Source: Acidobacteriota bacterium (GTDB lineage Bacteria; Acidobacteriota; Terriglobia; Bryobacterales; Bryobacteraceae). Taken from it: a DNA stretch of 64,000 nt. The notes beneath the pieces are model-generated. The model searched no databases. It worked only from the letters and a program-made list of their open reading frames with translations, and was not told the DNA's origin. This document shows positions 26,720 to 34,240 of this stretch, piece by piece (the first letter of the stretch is position 1; each line of letters begins with the position of its first letter). The stretch spans positions 25,818 to 89,817 of the forward strand of contig VFZO01000002.1 of the NCBI GenBank assembly GCA_016871155.1, written 5' to 3'. The translations under genes were made by a program, and so were the position numbers.

Positions 26720-26798
26720 CGAAGGCGGCGCAGAACACGGCGAACGCGGCGATGAAGTAGACGACGTAACGGCCGGAAATCCGGCGGGATTCTTTCAT
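26604..26798 (-). CDS. Small single-pass membrane protein (tentative)
   Basis: A 64-codon frame starting 8 nt after the Kelch gene's stop on the same strand. The predicted product has a basic start (MKESRRISGRY), one clear transmembrane helix (VVYFIAAFAVFCAAFATWGI), a basic stop-transfer segment (RVLRKYPRP) and a Pro/Ser-rich tail. That layout is unlike the usual composition of antisense frames here. Its 3' part overlaps the convergent BrkB-like gene by 116 nt, which lowers confidence. Confidence 0.4.
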   Translation of the reverse strand: MKESRRISGRYVVYFIAAFAVFCAAFATWGIRVLRKYPRPASPLSTPTPPQPGQSSTPGSLPAR

Positions 26799-26806
26799 GT
26801 GAGGCT

Positions 26807-28414
26807 TTAGTCCGATACTCCCATCGTAACTGTGTTGCTCACCGCGCCTCCCGCGCGGATCTTCACTTCCACGCCTAGTCCAATCGGCGAGTCCTCCGGA
26901 ACGCGAACATTTACTTGGTAAACGCCCAACAATCCTGGCGCCAGCCCGGCGAATAGTACCTCCGCGTTGCGGCCGCCCACCTCGGCGGTCACGGTGGCCC
27001 GAACGCGAATCAGCCCATCGGCCGAAGGAGCCGTCGCACCCAGACCGGTGCAGTAAATCTCGACTGCTCCACCGCGCCGCGCCGGCTGCGAAAAGGCATC
27101 GCGCGTGAGCCTGGCGATCAGACCCGCACCGGCGACGAGGATCGCGCCTTGCCCTTTGCCGTCCTGGCTCAGCGAAAAAATTCCCGGATTCGCGTTGGCG
27201 ATTGAGGTCACCTGGAAGCCTGCGGACTCCACTCCGGCATTCGAAGTCTTCAGTTCGCCCGGGCTCGCCCCCTGCGGCAACAGAAAGGCGAGTTGACCAG
27301 GGGAGATGAAGACCAGCGGCAGTGCCGTGCCGTTCAGTGTCACGCGCGTCCCCATCATCCCGGTTGACGCGCGGGTCGCAACCTGGGACGCCGGAGCCAG
27401 GTTGCGCCCGAACCAGGTCAACAGCGTCCCTTCGGCGAGCTCCGGCGAATAGCTGGCGGCGTGCACGGGGCCTCCGGCGAACGAAGGCGGTGCGGCCGGC
27501 GGGACGATGTAGGCTTCATTCACGTTCGAATAAGTCGCGCCGGCCACTGGACCGCCGCTGGGTGTGAAGATGACGTTACCGACGGCCGCGGCGTAGAGCC
27601 CGTGGCGTGGCGTCGGCATATCCGGCAGGGAGCGCCAAGTGTCGGCTACGGGATCGTACTCTTCGTTCTGGCGAAACGTAGCCTGCGGTGTGCCGCTGTT
27701 GCCCTCGCCGCCCATCACATAGATCTTGCCGTTGACGACGGCGCTGGCCAGTCCGCCGCGCGTGGTCGGCGCCGGCCGCCGGGCGCGCCATTGCGAAGTC
27801 GCCGGATCGAACTCCTCTACGAGGTTCACATCGCGCGCCTCGCGCCCGGCGATGGCGTAGAACTTGCCGCCCACAAATTGCGCGGTCAGGTGGTTACGGG
27901 ACGTTGGCATCGCGGGCAGGCGGGACCACTCGCGGGTTTGCGTGTCGAACACTTCAAAAGCCGTGCCGGCGCCAGCCGCGCCGCTGCCACCCGCCACGTA
28001 GATTCGGCGGCCATCTGAGGCTACGCCGCTGGCGCCGCGAGGAGTGGGCATCTGGCCTGCGGTGCTCCAACGGTCACGCACGGGATCGTACTCGTAGGTG
28101 TTCGATTCCACGAAGGCCGAACCGATACGGATGGCGCCAAGCAGATAGAGCTTACCTCCGGCCGCGGCCACGTTGCAGTGATCGGCGCCTTGCGCGATCG
28201 GCGCAGGCGCGCCGGGCCGCCATTCGTCGATGTGGGGGTCGTAAATGAAGAGCGACGAGACCGGCCCCTGTTGGGTCAACCCGCAGACGGCGTAGATTTT
28301 GCCGGCGATTTCCGCCGCCGAAACCTCGGTGGCGGAAATAGGGTAGGGTGCTCGGCGCTCCCAAACGCCTTGCCCGTGGACAATCAGCGCGAAGAAAAGC
28401 AACCAGGACTTCAT
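26807..28414 (-). CDS. Secreted Kelch-repeat protein with Solibacter-type C-terminal domain
   Basis: A 535-residue exported protein. Signal peptide MKSWLLFFALIVHGQG, then about six Kelch blades (residues 20-300; GKIYAVCGL, GRRIYVAGGSG, GKIYVMGGEG) forming a beta-propeller. The C-terminal 210 residues (about 325-535) match the domain known as the Solibacter uncharacterised C-terminal domain (TIGR03437): AASYSPELAEGTLLTWFGRNLAP, ALPLVFISPGQLAFLLPQG, VEIYCTGLGAT, VYQVNVRVPEDSPIG. This domain is strongly enriched in Solibacter relatives. It is likely extracellular or surface-attached; ligand unknown. Confidence 0.9.
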   Translation of the reverse strand: MKSWLLFFALIVHGQGVWERRAPYPISATEVSAAEIAGKIYAVCGLTQQGPVSSLFIYDPHIDEWRPGAPAPIAQGADHCNVAAAGGKLYLLGAIRIGSAFVESNTYEYDPVRDRWSTAGQMPTPRGASGVASDGRRIYVAGGSGAAGAGTAFEVFDTQTREWSRLPAMPTSRNHLTAQFVGGKFYAIAGREARDVNLVEEFDPATSQWRARRPAPTTRGGLASAVVNGKIYVMGGEGNSGTPQATFRQNEEYDPVADTWRSLPDMPTPRHGLYAAAVGNVIFTPSGGPVAGATYSNVNEAYIVPPAAPPSFAGGPVHAASYSPELAEGTLLTWFGRNLAPASQVATRASTGMMGTRVTLNGTALPLVFISPGQLAFLLPQGASPGELKTSNAGVESAGFQVTSIANANPGIFSLSQDGKGQGAILVAGAGLIARLTRDAFSQPARRGGAVEIYCTGLGATAPSADGLIRVRATVTAEVGGRNAEVLFAGLAPGLLGVYQVNVRVPEDSPIGLGVEVKIRAGGAVSNTVTMGVSD

Positions 28415-28423
28415 GTCAATAGC

Positions 28424-29977
28424 TTAATGCCGGAAGTGCCTTACTCCGGTAAAAATCATCGCAAGCCCCAGACGGTTCGCGGCGTCGATCACTTCCTGAT
28501 CCTTCACCGAACCGCCCGGTTGAATGGCGGCTGTAATTCCGTGTTTGGCCGCGCCTTCCAGACCGTCTGGGAACGGGAAGAATGCATCGGACGCCAGCAC
28601 GCATCGATCAAGCGGAAGCACCGACTTCATCGCGCCGATCTCCACACTGAACACGCGCGACATCTGCCCGGCGCCCGCCGCGAGCAATTGGCCGCCTCGC
28701 GCATAGACGATCGCGTTGGACTTCACGTGCTTCACGCACTTCCAGGCGAACTCCAGATTGCGCCATTCGTCCTCGGAGGGCTGGCGTTCGGTGACGACCT
28801 TAGCCGTGGCGCGATCCAGTTTCGCCGAATCGGTTGTCTGCACCAGGAAGCCGCCATTGATGGATTTCACAACAAGTGCGTCGCCCTGCGCCGCAACCTC
28901 CACCAGCCGCAGGTTCTTCTTGCTGGCAAGGATTCGTTGCGCCTCCTCCGAGTAGGCCGGCGCGGCGATGGCTTCAATAAAGGTCTTGGCGACTTCGGCC
29001 GCCGTCTCTCCGTCCAACTCCCGGTTGAAGGCCAGCACGCCGCCGAACGCGGAAACGGGGTCGGAATCAAAAGCTTTCCGATAGCTTTCGGCTAGTGTGT
29101 CCTGTTCCGCGCACCCGCACGGATTCGTGTGTTTGATGATGACACTGGCCGGGTTTGAGAACTCTTGGACCAGAAGCCAGGCTGCGTCCAGGTCCACCAG
29201 ATTGTTGTAGCTCAGCTCCTTACCCTGGAGCTGGCGGCCGCCCGCCACGCCGGCGCCGCCGTGCGCGTACAGCGCCGCTTTCTGGTGCGGGTTTTCGCCG
29301 TAGCGCATATCGATCGCGCGGGGCACGCGAAGGTCGAGCGTTCGCGGCAGCTCAGAGGGTTGATCGGTCACCGTATCGCCGTCGACGGTGATGTTGGCGA
29401 GGCGGTTGGCAATGGCCCGGTCATAGGCTGCCGTCCGCTCGAAGGCTTTCACGGCGAGGTTCCAGAGGGTCTTGCGGGAGAGCGCCCCGCCGTTGTTCTG
29501 GAGCTCGTCCAGAACTGCCGGATAGTCGGCGGGATCTGTGACTATGGCGACGTCCTGCCAGTTCTTTGCCGCCGCGCGGATCATCGTGGGGCCGCCAATG
29601 TCGATGTTCTCCACGATCTCTTCGAAGTGTGCGTCTTTCTTCGCGGCAATCGTTTCGAAGGCGTACAAATTGACGGCGACCAGATCGATCGTTGGAATCG
29701 CGTGCTGCTCCAGCGCCTCCATGTGCTCTTCCTTCGAACGGATGGCCAGAATTCCGCCAGCGATGTTCGGGTGAATCGTCTTCACGCGGCCGTCCAGCAT
29801 CTCCGGAAAGTGCGTCACGTCGCTGACGTCGTGAACGGTCACGCCGGCGTCTTTCAGCAGGCGCGCGGTGCCGCCCGTGGAGATCAGGTCAATTTGAAGA
29901 GCGCGGAGTCCTTGTGCAAAGGCGACGGCGCCAGTTTTGTCAGTGAGGCTCAGCAAAGCCCGTTCGATTTTGGCCAT
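28424..29977 (-). CDS. purH: Bifunctional AICAR transformylase / IMP cyclohydrolase
   Basis: Catalyses the last two steps of IMP synthesis. The 517-residue protein has the N-terminal IMP cyclohydrolase domain (ALLSLTDKTGAVAFAQGL, STGGTARLL, GRVKTIHPNIAGGIL, NIDIGGPTMIRAAAKN) and the C-terminal transformylase (GKELSYNNLVDLDAAW, KHTNPCGCA, SDAFFPFPDG, AIQPGGSVKDQEVIDAAN). The Lys-His of KHTNPCG are catalytic. It is not clustered with other pur genes; purD is 15 kb away on the other strand. Confidence 0.97.
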   Translation of the reverse strand: MAKIERALLSLTDKTGAVAFAQGLRALQIDLISTGGTARLLKDAGVTVHDVSDVTHFPEMLDGRVKTIHPNIAGGILAIRSKEEHMEALEQHAIPTIDLVAVNLYAFETIAAKKDAHFEEIVENIDIGGPTMIRAAAKNWQDVAIVTDPADYPAVLDELQNNGGALSRKTLWNLAVKAFERTAAYDRAIANRLANITVDGDTVTDQPSELPRTLDLRVPRAIDMRYGENPHQKAALYAHGGAGVAGGRQLQGKELSYNNLVDLDAAWLLVQEFSNPASVIIKHTNPCGCAEQDTLAESYRKAFDSDPVSAFGGVLAFNRELDGETAAEVAKTFIEAIAAPAYSEEAQRILASKKNLRLVEVAAQGDALVVKSINGGFLVQTTDSAKLDRATAKVVTERQPSEDEWRNLEFAWKCVKHVKSNAIVYARGGQLLAAGAGQMSRVFSVEIGAMKSVLPLDRCVLASDAFFPFPDGLEGAAKHGITAAIQPGGSVKDQEVIDAANRLGLAMIFTGVRHFRH

Positions 29978-30011
29978 TAGGGAAACAACTAGGATAGCGA
30001 GTCTGGAATGC

Positions 30012-30086
30012 TGGAGGCGCGGGTCGGAATCGAACCGACGAATGAGGGTTTTGCAGACCCTGGCCTTACCACTTGGCTACCGCGCC
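30012..30086 (-). tRNA. tRNA-Cys (GCA)
   Basis: On the minus strand the acceptor stem is GGCGCGG / CCGCGCC, the anticodon loop carries GCA between AGGGT and ACCCT stem arms, the T loop is GGTTCGATTCC, the discriminator base is U (characteristic of tRNA-Cys) and CCA is encoded. It lies between purH and the DinB-like gene. Confidence 0.95.
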
Positions 30087-30134
30087 CCGGATAGGCCGTT
30101 TCGTTTGATTATCGCACCTTGTACACTTTTCTGC

Positions 30135-30680
30135 ATGAAACGACGTCACGCGATTGTCGCCGCGGCCGCCGCCGCGCTTCCCTCCCAGGCGCAATGGACA
30201 AACCCGTTCGCGCAGTCATTCTTGAAGAGTTTCCTGGAACACTGGAAGGACACGCGGGAGTACACGCTCAACGTACTGGACGCCATGCCGGCCGGCAAGT
30301 TCACCGTCAAGGCCAACCCCGCGCAGCGGACCTTTGGCGAGCAACTGATTCACATCGCCGGCGCCAATACCGCCTATTTCCGCGGCTTTGAGCTGGCCGA
30401 GCCGCCGGCCCTGAAGGCTCCGGACCCGGCCGACAAAACCGCCGTCCGCGAGTACCTGGTCGCGCATTTCGACTTTACTAGCGCTGTGCTGGCCAGGATG
30501 ACGCAGGAGCATGTCGTCAAAACGGATATCCGCTGGAGTCCGCGCCAGAAGCCCCATTCCACCGTTGACATCTTCCTCCGCGCTTACATGCACACGGCCC
30601 ACCACCGGGGCCAAATAGTCTCCTACCTCCGCGTGGCCGAGATCACGCCGCCCACTTGGAAGTTCGAGCCGCACGCATAG
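30135..30680 (+). CDS. DinB-family protein, exported
   Basis: A 181-residue DinB/YfiT-like four-helix-bundle protein. The ATG gives a leader MKRRHAIVAAAAAALPSQAQW, which looks like a Tat or Sec signal. The expected metal-binding histidines are present: His in EQLIHIAGAN and the C-terminal pair in MHTAHHRGQIVSYLR. Family members are metal-dependent thiol or bacillithiol transferases or of unknown activity. The frame is open further upstream, but that stretch crosses the tRNA-Cys gene and is not coding. Confidence 0.85.
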   Translation: MKRRHAIVAAAAAALPSQAQWTNPFAQSFLKSFLEHWKDTREYTLNVLDAMPAGKFTVKANPAQRTFGEQLIHIAGANTAYFRGFELAEPPALKAPDPADKTAVREYLVAHFDFTSAVLARMTQEHVVKTDIRWSPRQKPHSTVDIFLRAYMHTAHHRGQIVSYLRVAEITPPTWKFEPHA

Positions 30681-30683
30681 CGG

Positions 30684-31547
30684 CTACTCGCCGAGCCGCC
30701 GGGTGCGCTCCCGCATCAGTTGCTCCAAGCCCAGTTTCCACCACGCGCCGGTCACGCCTTCCAGCGGGCGTGTTAACTTCCCTGGCCGGATCGTCAGCGT
30801 TTCAACCAGCACATCCTCGCCGTAAATCGACGCTTCCTTCAGAATGTTCCCGTCGTCCTTGATGATGCGGCTGTGGCCGTGGGAGCCGCTATTGTCTGCC
30901 ACGTTCCCGGGCGCGTTGGCCGCTACGGCGTGGATTCCATTCTCCACCGCGCGGGCCATCATCTGCGCGCGATAGCCAGGCAGCTTGCTCTCGTTCTTCA
31001 TACTCGATTCGTGACTGATGTAATAGACCACCCGGGCCCCGGCGATGGCTGGCAGGCGCACGAACTCCGGATAACGCTCGTCGTGGCAGATAATCAACGT
31101 CGAAGGAACGCCTTCCAGATCGAACAACGCCATGTGGTTCCCGGGCGTCGCCCACTTTTCGCCAGCCAATTGGAGCTTGCCGAACCGCTCCACCGTCTCT
31201 CCCTTGGAGTTGATCACCAGCGCCGCGTTGAACACTTTGCCGTTCGCCTGATACACGGTGCCGACAACGGCCGCGATGCGCCGGCGCGCACACACGGCGG
31301 CGATCTGGTTCTCGGCCTTCAGCACTTCATCGGCGGAGACCTTGAAACCGGCTGCCGTAGTGTAGCCGGTTAGAGCGCACTCCGGAAACGCAGCGACTTG
31401 CACACCCTCCCCGGCCAGCTTTTCCAGCGACGCGATAATCTTCGCGGCATTCGCGGCGACATCGAATGCAGACCGCATCTGCACTGCGGCCACCTTTAAT
31501 TCCGCGGCATAGGCGGCGGCGCACAAAAACGGGATCAAGCGGATCAT
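30684..31547 (-). CDS. Carbon-nitrogen hydrolase (nitrilase superfamily), exported
   Basis: A 287-residue protein with the Glu-Lys-Cys triad: Glu56 in VAAFPECALTGY, Lys124 in RFGKLQLAGEKW and Cys154 in LIICHDERYPE. The ATG at 31547 is embedded in the stop of the sulfatase gene (TAATG), and the N-terminus MIRLIPFLCAAAYAAE is a short signal peptide, unusual for this mostly cytoplasmic family. It probably hydrolyses an amide of an extracellular substrate. The operon partners are the sulfatase and the secreted protein at 32880. Confidence 0.88.
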   Translation of the reverse strand: MIRLIPFLCAAAYAAELKVAAVQMRSAFDVAANAAKIIASLEKLAGEGVQVAAFPECALTGYTTAAGFKVSADEVLKAENQIAAVCARRRIAAVVGTVYQANGKVFNAALVINSKGETVERFGKLQLAGEKWATPGNHMALFDLEGVPSTLIICHDERYPEFVRLPAIAGARVVYYISHESSMKNESKLPGYRAQMMARAVENGIHAVAANAPGNVADNSGSHGHSRIIKDDGNILKEASIYGEDVLVETLTIRPGKLTRPLEGVTGAWWKLGLEQLMRERTRRLGE

Positions 31548-32857
31548 TATTTCTTCCTCCTTCGGGGCGGGCGCTTGGGCGGATAATCTTCGTTCGGCGT
31601 GCGCGCTTCGTCCATCCAGCGCCGCATCCGGGCCGTTATATCCGGATTCGCCGCCGCAAGGTTGCGAGTTTCGCTTTCGTCGATCGAGAGATCGTAGAGC
31701 TCCACTTCGCCCTCCAGCTCGTGGCGCACCGCCTTCCATTGGCCATCGCGAATCGCCTGGTGAAAACCGTCGGAGTGCGTCTCCCAATAAAAGTACGGCC
31801 TCTTGGCCTGCTCACCCTTGCCGAGCAGCGCCGGCAAAATGGAGATGCCGTCGATGTTTGCGGGCGGCTTCGCCCCGGCCAACTCGGCGGCCGTCGGCAG
31901 AAAGTCCCAGAACGCCCAGGGGAAATCGCTGGTCACGCCCGCCTTCACGCGGCCCGGCCAGCGAACGATCATCGGGACGCGATGACCGCCTTCATAGGGG
32001 TCGCCCTTCTGGGCGCGGTAGTGGAGGGTCCCGCGGAAGAACTCGCGCTCTTTGTTGCCGTTGCCGTTGTCCGACGTGATGAACACGATCGTCCGTTGAT
32101 CGATCTGGAGATTCTTGAGCGTGTCGAGAATTTTCCCAACGGCCGCGTCGAAACTCGCCACCATCGCCGCGTACTTCTTCTGGGCCTCGTTCATCGGTGC
32201 GTTCGAATACTCGCCAGTGGACGGAATCTCCATGGGGGCGTGCGGCGTGGTGGGCGTGAAGTACAGGTAGAACGCCCGGGCCCGGTTCACGCGGATGAAT
32301 CGAAGCGCTTCGTCCGTAAACAGGTCCGTAACGTAGGTTCCCTTCTGCGGCTCCTTCGTTTCGTTCCGCCAAAGGTGGCCGGTGTAGTACTCCAGCGCGT
32401 GATCTTGATTGAGAAACCCGAACCAACTGTCAAAGCCCTTTTTCGTCGGAACGCCGGTCGTTTCGGGCTCGCCAAGGCCCCACTTGCCTGTAATGCCCGT
32501 GGCGTAGCCGGCCTTCTTCAGCACTTCGGCAACCGTAACGTCCTCCGGACGAAGCGGCACGCGCTCACCGGTCTTCACCGAATGGTTCCACCGCACACGC
32601 GTATGACCGGAGTGCAGCCCGGTCATCAGACAGCTTCTCGACGGCGCGCAGACCGCCGAACCCGCATACGCCGACGTGAAGCGCATTCCCTGCGCGGCGG
32701 CGCGATCGATATTCGGCGTCTTGATGAACTTCTGACCGTAGCAGCCCAGGTCGCCAACGCCCATATCGTCGGCCATCATCCAGATGATATTCGGCCTTGC
32801 CGGTGGTTGACCGGCCAGTGAGGCGGAAGAGAACGAAAGCCACTGACGGCGAGTCAT
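31547..32857 (-). CDS. Sulfatase (arylsulfatase A-like, Cys-type)
   Basis: A formylglycine-dependent sulfatase of 436 residues. The maturation motif CAPSR (Cys70-Arg74) lies in GSAVCAPSRSCLMTG, the metal-binding start is PNIIWMMADDMGVGDLGCYG, and the C-terminal half has the expected GTLHYRAQKGDPYEGGHRVP block. The chosen ATG gives MTRRQWLSFSSASLAG, a Tat-like leader; a start 15 codons upstream is possible. A formylglycine-generating enzyme would be needed and is not in the window. It probably desulfates an environmental sugar or aryl sulfate. Confidence 0.93.
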   Translation of the reverse strand: MTRRQWLSFSSASLAGQPPARPNIIWMMADDMGVGDLGCYGQKFIKTPNIDRAAAQGMRFTSAYAGSAVCAPSRSCLMTGLHSGHTRVRWNHSVKTGERVPLRPEDVTVAEVLKKAGYATGITGKWGLGEPETTGVPTKKGFDSWFGFLNQDHALEYYTGHLWRNETKEPQKGTYVTDLFTDEALRFIRVNRARAFYLYFTPTTPHAPMEIPSTGEYSNAPMNEAQKKYAAMVASFDAAVGKILDTLKNLQIDQRTIVFITSDNGNGNKEREFFRGTLHYRAQKGDPYEGGHRVPMIVRWPGRVKAGVTSDFPWAFWDFLPTAAELAGAKPPANIDGISILPALLGKGEQAKRPYFYWETHSDGFHQAIRDGQWKAVRHELEGEVELYDLSIDESETRNLAAANPDITARMRRWMDEARTPNEDYPPKRPPRRRKK

Positions 32858-32879
32858 TGGGGTGATTGTATCCGACCGG

Positions 32880-33470
32880 TCAAGGGCATGGCGACTCGAC
32901 AAACACCTCGCCCGCCCAGCGCATGGCGCGGCAGTTTATGGCCCCGCGCATGACCACCACTCCGGCCGCCGGATACTCAAACCGTGTCACGGCGGTCACG
33001 ACCTTTCCGCTCGGGTGCTCCATTTTCGACGTATATTCGTTGCCCTTCAAAACCGCCACCAACTTGCCGGCGCGAAGTTGGAAGATTTCGATGTCGATGG
33101 CATCCTCCTCGGTGCCGCCGCTGTGCGTCCGGACAATCAATTCGGCCCGGCCTGCCCGGGTCACCGCTCGCAACTCGATGAAACCGTCGCGGTATTCGGG
33201 CTTATAGTTCCACCAGTCGCTGAACTTGCCGGCCACAACCCATCCAGCGGCGGTCCGGTCGAAAACTAATGCCTCGACTTTCTGGTCGCCGTCGTACCGC
33301 AAGACCGCTTCTTCCGGTTCGTCATCGTCCAATTGGGCGAAGAAGAGGCGTACATCCGCCGATTTCGCAACGCCTGTGATCCTCTCGGCCCGGCTGTCGC
33401 CCTTGCGCAGCCACTCGGCCAGAGCAGGCGGGTCAACGCCGAGGGCCAGGGCTAGCAGCAGGGCAGGCAT
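32880..33470 (-). CDS. Secreted hypothetical protein
   Basis: A 196-residue product with signal peptide MPALLLALALGVDPPALA. The mature part has a repeated strand pattern (VRLFFAQLDDDEPEEAVLRYDGD, VEALVFDRTAAGWVVAGKFSDWW, AIDIEIFQLRAGKLVAVLKGNEY) resembling FG-GAP/VCBS-like or DUF-type sheets that read out an Asp-rich loop. It is first in the minus-strand string with the sulfatase and nitrilase (22 nt gap). No enzyme motif is present and the function is unknown. Confidence 0.7.
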   Translation of the reverse strand: MPALLLALALGVDPPALAEWLRKGDSRAERITGVAKSADVRLFFAQLDDDEPEEAVLRYDGDQKVEALVFDRTAAGWVVAGKFSDWWNYKPEYRDGFIELRAVTRAGRAELIVRTHSGGTEEDAIDIEIFQLRAGKLVAVLKGNEYTSKMEHPSGKVVTAVTRFEYPAAGVVVMRGAINCRAMRWAGEVFVESPCP

Positions 33471-33526
33471 GTCCTCATGGTAGCGTCGCTGAAACGTTGC
33501 CGGACGCCGTAGAATCTAAGTGAGCG

Positions 33527-34240
33527 GTGGTCATTCGTCTTTTTCTTTCGATTTCGCTGACGGCCGGCGCGGGTGCGCAGTCGCTGAAACAGCTCACCTT
33601 GGCCCGCCCCGCCCCTGAGGGCAAGATCATCGCGATCGGCTTTCTGGGGGCGTGGGAGCGCTGGGACGACGAACATCGCAACGTCCGGAAGCTGGCCCTT
33701 CGCCTGCGCGAACGGGGCTTTGAGGCGGAGACCTTCGCAAACCACAGCCTTCGAACCGCAAAGAAGGCGGTGACGGGTGCGCTGGACCGCAACGGCAACA
33801 ACCGGATCGATCCGGATGAAGCGGCCGGCGCGCGTGTCGTGATCTTCGGCCAGTCGATGGGCGGCGGGGCCACGGTGGCCTTGGCACGGTTTCTTCACTC
33901 GAAAAACGTCCCGGTTCTACTAACTGTGCAGGTGGATTCGTTCGGATTTCGCGACGGCGTGATTCCGGCCAATGTCAAAGTGGCGGCTAACTATTTTCAG
34001 CACCACTGGTTCACAATCCGGGGCGAGAATCAGATTCGCGCCAAGGACCCGGCCCGCACGCGTATCCTTGGCAACTATGAATTCGAATATCCTCTATGGA
34101 AGGTCCATACGTGGCCCGAATCGTGGCCGCGCCGCGTCTTCGGAGGTGCCCACGCACGCATGGAGGCCGATCCGCTCCTTTGGTCGCGCATTGAGAATCT
34201 AATCCTCGAAGCGTCGCTCGGAAAAGAGTTCACACAATGA
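33527..34240 (+). CDS. Secreted alpha/beta-hydrolase-like protein with an EF-hand loop
   Basis: A 237-residue exported protein (signal MVIRLFLSISLTAGAGAQ) with a hydrolase fold. The nucleophile elbow is GQSMGGG (Ser110) and a C-terminal His is in FGGAHARME. Just before the elbow is a canonical EF-hand calcium loop, DRNGNNRIDPDE (Asp87, Asn89, Asn91, Asp95, Glu98), an unusual insertion. The start is GTG. The stop overlaps the ATG of the next gene by 4 nt, coupling it to the lectin-LssY-hydrolase protein. Confidence 0.82.
   Translation: MVIRLFLSISLTAGAGAQSLKQLTLARPAPEGKIIAIGFLGAWERWDDEHRNVRKLALRLRERGFEAETFANHSLRTAKKAVTGALDRNGNNRIDPDEAAGARVVIFGQSMGGGATVALARFLHSKNVPVLLTVQVDSFGFRDGVIPANVKVAANYFQHHWFTIRGENQIRAKDPARTRILGNYEFEYPLWKVHTWPESWPRRVFGGAHARMEADPLLWSRIENLILEASLGKEFTQ

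Noticed and set aside
29937..30134. Upstream extension of the DinB-like frame including RRGSESNRRMRVLQTLALPLG
   Set aside because: It is the translated tRNA-Cys strand; the gene is better started at the ATG at 30135.
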